Shown here in pieces: positions 9,544-17,000 of a stretch of DNA of 64,000 nt (the stretch's first letter is position 1; every line of letters starts with the position of its first letter). Source of the stretch: Putridiphycobacter sp045110285 (GTDB taxonomy: Bacteria; Bacteroidota; Bacteroidia; Flavobacteriales_D; Crocinitomicaceae); NCBI GenBank assembly GCA_045110285.1, contig JBGCGA010000016.1, forward strand, positions 18,281-82,280. Reading direction: 5' to 3'. Below the pieces are notes generated by a model that ran no database searches, had not been told where the DNA came from, and was given only the letters and a program-made list of their open reading frames with translations. Made by a program: the position numbers and the translations under genes.

Positions 9544-9577
9544 TATTATCGTTTTAATGTGTTTCTAAATTTGGGTG

Positions 9578-9608
9578 CAAAAATAGTTCTTTTTATTGTT
9601 TTACACAA
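9578..9608 (-). promoter_or_regulatory. atpD promoter (TTG-N20-TATTTTTG)
   Basis: On the minus strand, TTG (9606-9608) is separated by 20 nt from TATTTTTG (9578-9585). This fits the Bacteroidota −33 TTG and −7 TAnnTTTG consensus in both elements and spacing. Predicted transcription would start about 28 nt before the atpD start codon. Confidence 0.7.
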
Positions 9609-9629
9609 TATACTTCCTCATTTTTTCTA

Positions 9630-9637
9630 TAACTTTG
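9630..9637 (+). promoter_or_regulatory. ribF −7 promoter element (TAACTTTG)
   Basis: TAACTTTG matches TAnnTTTG exactly and ends 20 nt before the chosen GTG start of ribF. No TTG at the −33 position was found. It lies 22 bp beyond the divergent atpD −33 element, so the two promoters share one short control region. Confidence 0.5.
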
Positions 9638-9657
9638 TCAACAAATTATCAATAGTA

Positions 9658-10596
9658 GTGAACATATACACCAATCTTGAGGATGTACCTAACATAACTA
9701 ACCCTGTCATCACTATTGGAACGTTTGATGGCGTGCATCTTGGGCATCAGAAGGTGATTTCTTACTTGAACTCTAAAGCTAAGGAAGTTAAAGGTGAGTC
9801 TGTTGTCTTTACATTTCATCCACATCCCCGAATGGTTTTGTATCCTGATGACCATCATTTAGAAATGCTTCAAACCATTGAAGAACGGAAAGAAAGTTTA
9901 GCAAAAGCTAAAATAAATCACCTCATTATTTATCCTTTTTCAAAAGAATTTAGTCGTTTATCTGCACTTGAATTTGTAAGGGATATTTTAGTGAACAAAC
10001 TGGGTCTAAAATTTCTTATTGTGGGTTATGATCATCATTTTGGTAGAAATAGGGAGGGGTCAATGGCTAATTTGGAAGATTTGGCGCCGCTATATGGTTT
10101 TAAAATATTCGAAATAGATGCGTTAAATAAAGAAGAGGTTAACATTAGCTCAACCAAAATTAGAGCGGCAGTAAAAAGTAAAGATTTTTCGAAAGTTACT
10201 GAGTTTCTTGGGTCTCCTTTTCAACTGTCAGGCACTGTTGTTGCCGGCGATAAAATTGGAACTGAATTAGGTTATCCAACAGCTAATATTGTGGTGAATG
10301 CTCACTATAAAATTATCCCTCCAAATGGAGTTTATGCTGTTAGAGTTACTGTGGAAAAGCAAGATTATATTGGGATGTTAAATATTGGAAACAGACCTAC
10401 AGTTTCCAGTAACGGAGAGTCAAGGATTGAGGTTCATATATTGGATTTTTCAGGTAATATTTACGGTGAAGAAATAAAGTTGAGTATTGTTGAATACATT
10501 CGATCAGAAGTGAATTTTGATAGCAGGGAGTCGCTGATAGAACAAATTAAGGAAGATGAAAAGAATTGCCGCAGTGTTTTGCTGCCTTTCGTTTAG
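9658..10596 (+). CDS. ribF: Bifunctional riboflavin kinase / FAD synthetase
   Basis: Phosphorylates riboflavin to FMN and adenylylates FMN to FAD. The open frame extends further upstream into atpD, but homologues start just before PVITIGTFDGVHLGHQKVI, so GTG 9658 (giving NIYTNLEDVPN) was chosen, yielding 312 residues, normal for the family. The nucleotidyltransferase half has GTFDGVHLGH, VFTFHPHPRMVL and VGYDHHFGRNREG; the kinase half has GTVVAGDKIGTELGYPTANI and GVYAVRV, GMLNIGNRPT. A −7 element sits just upstream. The 3' end overlaps the next gene by 41 bp, suggesting translational coupling. Confidence 0.95.
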   Translation: MNIYTNLEDVPNITNPVITIGTFDGVHLGHQKVISYLNSKAKEVKGESVVFTFHPHPRMVLYPDDHHLEMLQTIEERKESLAKAKINHLIIYPFSKEFSRLSALEFVRDILVNKLGLKFLIVGYDHHFGRNREGSMANLEDLAPLYGFKIFEIDALNKEEVNISSTKIRAAVKSKDFSKVTEFLGSPFQLSGTVVAGDKIGTELGYPTANIVVNAHYKIIPPNGVYAVRVTVEKQDYIGMLNIGNRPTVSSNGESRIEVHILDFSGNIYGEEIKLSIVEYIRSEVNFDSRESLIEQIKEDEKNCRSVLLPFV

Positions 10597-11131
10597 TTCA
10601 ATACTGTTGGGTCAAACAAAAGTGTATACTTCATTGGAAGATGCCATGTCTGCTCCAATTGATTCTGTTGTTTATTTAGATTTGAGCAAGCAAAAACTGA
10701 CCGAATTTCCGGAGGAAATACTAAATTTTATCCATCTAAAATCACTGAATTTATCAAAAAATAAACTAACAGTAATACCTCAAGAAATCAATGAGTTGAC
10801 TCAATTAAAAAGCATAAATCTCGAAAAAAATAATCTGGTTTATTTCCCTGTTGGTATCTGTGCCCTTGGAGGGCTTGAGATTTTGAATTTAGGGAGAAAT
10901 AATATTGGACTTATTCCTCAGTGCATAGGACAATTGCTGAGTCTTAAATCGTTTGATATTTGGGACAATCCTATTTCAGACTTACCAAATAATATTCAGC
11001 ACCTGAAAAGTTTAGAGGTGATGGATTTAAGGGGTATTAATTTTAGTAGTTCAAAAAAAAAGCAAATTTCAGGGCTGCTTCCTTGGGTTAAAATTGAATT
11101 CAGCGCAGGCTGCGATTGCCATGGACCTTGA
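10556..11131 (+). CDS. Exported leucine-rich-repeat protein
   Basis: A 191-residue protein starting at an ATG inside the ribF 3' end. The N-terminus (MKRIAAVFCCLSFSSILLGQ) is a signal peptide. Residues ~40-150 hold five leucine-rich repeats of the LxxLxLxxNxLxxIPxxI type (LKSLNLSKNKLTVIPQEI, LKSINLEKNNLVYFPVGI, LEILNLGRNNIGLIPQCI). The tail ends CDCHGP, a small cysteine cluster. LRRs bind proteins or ligands; the partner here is unknown. The 41-bp overlap with ribF suggests one transcript rather than shared function. It is convergent with the glycosyltransferase gene, 3 bp between stops. Confidence 0.85.
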   Translation: MKRIAAVFCCLSFSSILLGQTKVYTSLEDAMSAPIDSVVYLDLSKQKLTEFPEEILNFIHLKSLNLSKNKLTVIPQEINELTQLKSINLEKNNLVYFPVGICALGGLEILNLGRNNIGLIPQCIGQLLSLKSFDIWDNPISDLPNNIQHLKSLEVMDLRGINFSSSKKKQISGLLPWVKIEFSAGCDCHGP

Positions 11132-11134
11132 GTG

Positions 11135-12112
11135 TTACTGTGTAAGCTTTTGCAATTGTAATTCCGTATTAGATAATTTGAAATTACTTAAGCTATGCAA
11201 AGTACTTAAGTATTCTTGTTCAAATTGCCTTTTTGTGGGAAGTAATATCACTTTTTTTTGAAATGGAATTAAATCCATGATGGTTGTGTAACCAGATTTT
11301 GAAACTACAATACGACTTCTGTTAATGAGTTTTTCTAGTTCATTTGTATCCGGTCGCAAATGAATATTTGTTTGCTTAGAGCTTTGTAATTTAGGTTCGA
11401 ATGGAACAGCAATGCCTGCATTTAAGTTGTGCTTTGCAATAAACTGTTGAGACTTTTCTAAAAAAACTTCCCTTTCCGGAAAAGGACCACTTATTAAAAA
11501 TAGGTAGTCGTAATGTTCTTCGTTGTTTTGAATGATTTTAAAACGCGACAAAGGCCCAATAAATACCGTTGGGATTTTTAAGCTGCCAGAACTTAGATCG
11601 CCTGATAAGCTTTGATTAGGATAATCAGGAATCCAACAAGTTGAAAAATGGTTGAGCTGTTTTCTCAAAAAATAGTTTATCACTTTTTTGCCAAAAGGGA
11701 TCTGTAGCTCGGTTTGGTGTGTTAAAATAATACAAGGAATAGATTGATGATTCAGACCATAACGGTTATCGGAAATAACGAAATCAAATGGGGTTTCTTT
11801 TAATTGTTTTTGAAGCCAAAACCTCTCGTTTTTAATCGCATTTAGGATTTTTGGGGTTTGCTTTAAAACTTGCAAATAAGTATTTTTTGAACTACTTAAA
11901 ACAACATTGTAACCTTCAAGTGGCAATGTGCTGACTTCGGAGAATTGCTTTTTTATGAATCGAGTTTGTTCTGAATTGCCAGCGAAAACAAGTTCATTAT
12001 TTTGATTTAATAATTGTTTGATTAAAACTGATGTCCTAGTAGTGTGCCCAAACCCCCAATCTAAAGCAGAAATTAAAATTTTCGAATTGATTATGTTTTC
12101 CGCCTTTAGCAA
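11135..12112 (-). CDS. MurG-like (GT28-type) glycosyltransferase
   Basis: A 325-residue cytosolic glycosyltransferase-like protein with a GT-B fold pattern. It opens KILISALDWGFGHTTR, resembling the GHxxR loop of MurG and diacylglycerol glycosyltransferases. A second-half donor-binding region reads SRIVVSKSGYTTIMDLI and KVILLPTKRQFEQEYL, equivalent to the family's GxxTxxE and QxEx segments. The acceptor and sugar are unknown. It is not MurG itself, because the lipid I motifs are weak and murG normally sits in the dcw cluster. It starts 2 nt after the upstream lipoprotein gene stop, so both belong to one operon. Confidence 0.75.
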   Translation of the reverse strand: MLKAENIINSKILISALDWGFGHTTRTSVLIKQLLNQNNELVFAGNSEQTRFIKKQFSEVSTLPLEGYNVVLSSSKNTYLQVLKQTPKILNAIKNERFWLQKQLKETPFDFVISDNRYGLNHQSIPCIILTHQTELQIPFGKKVINYFLRKQLNHFSTCWIPDYPNQSLSGDLSSGSLKIPTVFIGPLSRFKIIQNNEEHYDYLFLISGPFPEREVFLEKSQQFIAKHNLNAGIAVPFEPKLQSSKQTNIHLRPDTNELEKLINRSRIVVSKSGYTTIMDLIPFQKKVILLPTKRQFEQEYLSTLHSLSNFKLSNTELQLQKLTQ

Positions 12113-12114
12113 TA

Positions 12115-12483
12115 TTAAAAGTTTTGTTGAACAATATCGCTAACCTGGTAAATGCCGTTGGCTATGGACTCAATTTCAGTTCTCATTTCATTTTCTGAAA
12201 CTATATTTTTATCATACTGAATTACAGAATAGTTTATAGTTCGAGCAGTATCAAAATCCATTTCAATTTCTATCACACCATCCATTTTAGATAAGTGGCT
12301 TTTTACAGTTCTAACACAGCCAATTTCGCAAGTCATACCCGTAATCGAAATTTTGGTGCTGGCATTGTGCTCTGGAATCAGCTGCTGAGTTGAAGCAAGT
12401 TCTTCTTTATCATTTGAATTTTCCTGTTGGTTTTTACACGCAAAAAAACTGAGACAGGCAAGCAAATAGAGAATGGGTTTCAT
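12115..12483 (-). CDS. Lipoprotein with heavy-metal-associated (HMA) domain
   Basis: A 122-residue protein with a lipoprotein signal ending LSFFAC|KNQ (lipobox Cys16). After an acidic linker, residues ~45-115 form a ferredoxin-like HMA domain: KISITGMTCEIGCVRTVKSH, then MDGVIEIEMDFDTARTINYS. The metal loop is MTCEIGC, with three residues between cysteines instead of the usual two of CopZ-like CxxC sites. This spacing recurs in Bacteroidota HMA proteins as far as I recall. A periplasmic or outer-membrane metal-binding role is plausible, but the metal is not deducible. Co-transcribed with the glycosyltransferase, with a −7 element 9 nt upstream of the start. Confidence 0.8.
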   Translation of the reverse strand: MKPILYLLACLSFFACKNQQENSNDKEELASTQQLIPEHNASTKISITGMTCEIGCVRTVKSHLSKMDGVIEIEMDFDTARTINYSVIQYDKNIVSENEMRTEIESIANGIYQVSDIVQQNF

Positions 12484-12492
12484 TTTTTATTG

Positions 12493-12500
12493 CAAAAATA
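12493..12500 (-). promoter_or_regulatory. −7 promoter element (TATTTTTG) for the HMA lipoprotein
   Basis: Minus-strand TATTTTTG matches TAnnTTTG and is followed by CAATAAAAA and then the ATG, leaving 9 nt between the element and the start codon. The mRNA leader would be only a few nucleotides. No −33 TTG at proper spacing. Confidence 0.4.
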
Positions 12501-12630
12501 TGAAAAAATCATTGGATCGGCTTTTAAAAAAGTTATCAAAAAAATGATGTGACAAAACGCTTTTAAACAAGTGCCAGAAGTGAAGATAATATCTGTAATT
12601 TCAGAATCATTAACTAATCATTTCCTACCT

Positions 12631-13968
12631 ATGACTAAATCTAAAAAATCCAAAAAAGTTTTCGTCTTTGATACATCAGTTATTTTACATGATCACAATG
12701 CAATTCATAACTTTGAAGAGCATGATGTAGCCATTCCAATTCCGGTTTTAGAAGAATTAGATAATTTTAAAAAAGGCAACGATACTAAAAATTTTGAAGC
12801 TAGGGAGTTTATCCGATTTTTAGATAAATTGTCGAATGAATCGACATTAGAGAATTGGATACCCTTAGAAGGTAAAAATAAAGGAAGAATAAAAATTGTT
12901 TTGCATTCTGATGTTAAAGGTCAGGATGCGACTGTTCTATATAATGACAATAAAGCTGATCATCAAATTCTGAATGCTGCATTAAATTTAAAGGAGTCCA
13001 TGCCAGATCATCAGGTAATATTAGTAACAAAAGATATTAACCTGCGACTAAAAGCCAAAGCCCTATCCGTAGTGGCTCAAGATTACCAGGCTGGCAAAAT
13101 AAATGATGTTAGCAAGGTGTTAAAAGGAGCTGATATTATAAAAGAGGTAGAGTCAGATTTAATTCACGAAATATACAAAACAGGTTTTACTGAAGATATC
13201 TCGGTGCTTGGTGACGCGCCAATAAAAAACCAATATCACATTTTACAAAATGGCAAATCTACAAGCCTAGCTTTTTACAATGGACATGTTAATAGGCTAG
13301 AAAAAGTGGATAAAACGTACGTATACGGTATCAAACCAAAAAATGCCGAGCAAACATTTGCAGTTAATGCGCTAATGAATAAAGATATAAAACTGATTAC
13401 CTTGCAAGGTGTGGCCGGAACAGGTAAAACCTTATTGGCACTAGCCAGTGCAATTGAACAGAGAAATAGTTTTAGTCAAATTATATTGGCTAGACCCATT
13501 GTGCCATTGAGTAATAGAGATATTGGGTTTTTACCAGGTGATGCCAACGAAAAAATCAACCCCTACATGCAGCCACTTTTTGATAATTTAACCTACATAA
13601 AAAATCAATATCGAAGTGGCGAAAAAAAGTATAAGCAGATTGAAGATTTGCAAACAGATAATAGAATGGTTATTATGCCTTTAGCGTTTATCAGAGGCAG
13701 AAGTTTGTCGAATGTTTTTTTTATTGTGGACGAAGCCCAAAATTTGACTCCACATGAGGTGAAAACAATTATTACTAGAGCAGGAGAAGGCACAAAAATT
13801 GTTTTTACTGGTGATGTGCATCAAATCGATACTCCGTATTTAGATGAAAACAGTAATGGTTTGTCGTATTTAATTGACAGACTAAAAGGTAACGAGCTGT
13901 TTGCGCACGTCAAACTTGAAAAAGGAGAACGTTCTGAATTGGCAAACCTTGCCAATGATTTGCTCTAA
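12631..13968 (+). CDS. PhoH-family ATPase with N-terminal PIN domain (PhoH2 type)
   Basis: A 445-residue protein combining an N-terminal PIN-like nuclease domain (KVFVFDTSVILHDHNAI with the acidic DTS motif; residues ~8-150) with a C-terminal PhoH ATPase domain containing Walker A (LQGVAGTGKTLLALA), ILARPIVPLSNRDIGFLPGD, and the Walker B-like FFIVDEAQNLTP. Such PIN-PhoH proteins are proposed to act as RNA helicase/nucleases. A GTG at 12571 would add 20 residues, but homologues begin with a lysine-rich stretch before VFVxDTS, so ATG 12631 is preferred. It is divergent from the lipoprotein gene. Biological role is poorly known for the family. Confidence 0.9.
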   Translation: MTKSKKSKKVFVFDTSVILHDHNAIHNFEEHDVAIPIPVLEELDNFKKGNDTKNFEAREFIRFLDKLSNESTLENWIPLEGKNKGRIKIVLHSDVKGQDATVLYNDNKADHQILNAALNLKESMPDHQVILVTKDINLRLKAKALSVVAQDYQAGKINDVSKVLKGADIIKEVESDLIHEIYKTGFTEDISVLGDAPIKNQYHILQNGKSTSLAFYNGHVNRLEKVDKTYVYGIKPKNAEQTFAVNALMNKDIKLITLQGVAGTGKTLLALASAIEQRNSFSQIILARPIVPLSNRDIGFLPGDANEKINPYMQPLFDNLTYIKNQYRSGEKKYKQIEDLQTDNRMVIMPLAFIRGRSLSNVFFIVDEAQNLTPHEVKTIITRAGEGTKIVFTGDVHQIDTPYLDENSNGLSYLIDRLKGNELFAHVKLEKGERSELANLANDLL

Positions 13969-14017
13969 AACAATTTCCAATTAATTGTTTTCTAGCCCCT
14001 AGTTTTAATGGAATTTC

Positions 14018-14025
14018 TATCTTTG
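14018..14025 (+). promoter_or_regulatory. −7 promoter element (TATCTTTG) for the 14-repeat protein
   Basis: TATCTTTG matches TAnnTTTG and lies 46 nt upstream of the ATG at 14072, in the gap after phoH. A TTG exists further upstream but at 30-nt spacing, so only the −7 element is claimed. Confidence 0.45.
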
Positions 14026-14071
14026 GTACGAAAAATGCATTTAAGGTATTTATACTTTAAATTTCCAGCTT

Positions 14072-17000
14072 ATGAAAAATTTATACACATTATTAGCTTT
14101 TATCCTTTTAACTGGACTCAATTCATTTGGGCAAGGAAAGGTGGATTATCAAACCAGATCAAAATTTTATTTAGGATTTAATTTTGGTGGAACATACCAT
14201 AGTAATACTGAAGTTGATGTAAATAGATTATACCGAGGGGGAGCAGGATTTACATTTGGGTATTCTTTTGGGATGAAGCCAGGAAATTTATTAAGTGTAG
14301 ACTTGCAGGCTAGATATTTGTTAGCTGCATATAGAGGAGCGTCAGATTCTAAGTATACGTTAAATTCTAATACAAATGATATTCTTAATTTAAATGAGCC
14401 AGCTTTACAGCCAGTTTTAGATTATGAAAATGCATATGGATACTATGTGCCTAATTTTCATACCTGGGTGAATGATTGGAGTTTAGAATTAAAATTAAAC
14501 ACGAATCGATTACGCGAAAGAACAGGATGGAACTTTTTTGTGTTGGGTGGAGTAGGCACAACAAAGTATGGTACACGAATCGATTTTTACGATAATACAT
14601 CCGCTGGACAAGTGAAATTAGAAGATGACTTGTTCGAGACAAAGCAATCAATTATTTCATACGAAACTCCAATAGTAAAGAAACGGGATTGGATGCCAAG
14701 TTTAGGCGCTGGTATTGAACGCCAAATTACGCCAAATGCTGCTTTTCAGTTAATGGGAAGAATGACTTGGACTCGAAATAATGATTTTGACGGACTTGCT
14801 AATTCATTTTCTGGTCAAGCTTCAAACTCGAATGATAGATACCACTATGCATCAGCAGGTATAAAAGTTTATTTACGTGGCAGAACTAATAACTATGTAA
14901 ATGAAGATGACGACCCAATAGTTCGCCCTAACCCGAATCCTCCTGTGCAAGGGAGAATGCCGGTAGCACGTTTCACAACGCCAAACAGTTCACCAATAAC
15001 CGTATCTTTTAGTTCATATGGTGTGGTTGCTTTGGTGCAAAATGTTGCAGGAAAGCAAAATATTACTTTGACACAAAATGGTCAGGCGGTTAACAATTAT
15101 AGTTATAATGCCAACACTGATAAGCTAAACTTTAATTCGCAATTAGTTCCAGGTCAAAATACATTTAATATTACGGCTGTCAATAATTTTGGACAGGCAC
15201 AAGACCAAACTATAATCATTTACAATCCTCAAGTAAATACTGTTAATCCGCCTATCGTTACTATAACCAATCCTAATTCGAATGCAGTGACGGTACAAAA
15301 TAGCATTTATAACTTCGCATCAACTGTTTTAAATGTTGATGGCAAACAAAATATTTCAGTTTTTGTTAATGGAAATAATCAAGCAAATTTTTCTTACAAT
15401 ACAATAAATAATGCAGTGACTCTTGCAATAAATCTTATACAAGGTAAAAACGTTGTTACCATTACTGGAACGAATTCAGTTGGAACTGATTCGGAAACCG
15501 CTGAGATTATTTACAGAAAACCTATAACTGCAGGTCCGCCTCCAATAGTTACAATTCTCACTCCAAGCGCAAATCCATTTCAAACTACTTTAAATTCGGC
15601 AAATGTAGAGGCAACAATAAGCAACGTTTCGAATAAAAATAATATTTCAGTTTTGATTAATGGCGCTAGCACCAACAACTTTAATTTCAATATAAATTCT
15701 GGTCAAATCAATTTTGTGACCAACTTAATTCAAGGTAATAATGTTGTTGAGGTAAAAGCAGTCAATCAGTTTGGTCAAGATGCGGCATCAACATTAATCA
15801 TTTATCAGCCAGTCCAAAATGTTCAATTGCCTGTTGTAGCAATTACTAGTCCGGCGAACATGAGTGTTTATTCTGTACCAATAGCTAGTATTCAGGGATC
15901 TGCATTACATGTTGATAGCCAAAGTAATGTGACTGTTTTGATTAATGGCCAGTCAACAAACAACTTTAGTTTTAATACAGGTTCAAAATTGGTGGTCTTT
16001 AATGCTCCATTGATTAATGGAAATAATTCAATTCAGATTATCGGAACTAATGGTGATGGACAAGATCAGGCTCAAATCAATGTGGTCTACAATAAACCCA
16101 TAATCAAAACGCCTCCAGTTGTAAATATTATTGATCCATCTGTAAATAATAAAACATATTCTGTTTCGGCAATTACTGCTAAAGCGACTGTTCTAAACGT
16201 GAGTAATAAATCAAATATTACTGTAAAAGTAAATGGAATTAGCACCAATAATTTCAGTTTTAATGCCAATTCAAATCTAGTAACAGTACCATTAAATTTA
16301 AATAGTGGTGCAAATATACTGTCAGTTTTTGCAGCAAATAATGACGGTACAGATAGTGACCAAAAAACAATACTTTATAAGAAGGTAGTGACTTTGAATC
16401 CACCTACAGTTAACTTTGTTAACCCAAATACTTCACCTGTAACAGTATCAACTTCAAACTATATTGTAACAGCTGCTACAACTAATATTAGCAGTAAAAG
16501 TCAGATTGTTCTCAAGCAAAATGGGACAGTAGTGAATGGAAACTCTTATAGCTTTAGTGGGTCAACCATTAGTTTTGCAAGTGCCCTGGTAACTGGAAAT
16601 AATATTTTTGAAGTTTCTGTTACTAATACAGCTGGAACGGATAGCAAGACTACTTCGATTATTTACAAAAAAGTTGTGGTGCCATGCACTAAGCCTACAA
16701 TTGGTTATGTAGCCCCAGCGCCTAACTCAACAGTTAGTACAGCAGCACAAGTAATTGAGGCTCAAGTTAACAATCATATTGCAGGAACTGTAGTTAATTT
16801 AAAACTGAACGGAGCAAGTGTCGGAAGTATGGCTTTCAATTCAATAACGCAAATTGCTAAAAAATCAGTTACCTTGAATCAAGGGACAAACACTTTAGAG
16901 GTGACGGTTTCAAATAGTTGTGGAACGAACAAATCAACTTTTATTTTGTATTACAAAAACACTACGCCATGCAATGCTCCAGTGGTGACTTTAAAAAGTG

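Noticed and set aside
9514..9657. Upstream extension of ribF with a hydrophobic stretch
   Set aside because: It overlaps atpD and both promoter elements, and homologues start near the GTFDGVHLGH motif; the extension is not coding.
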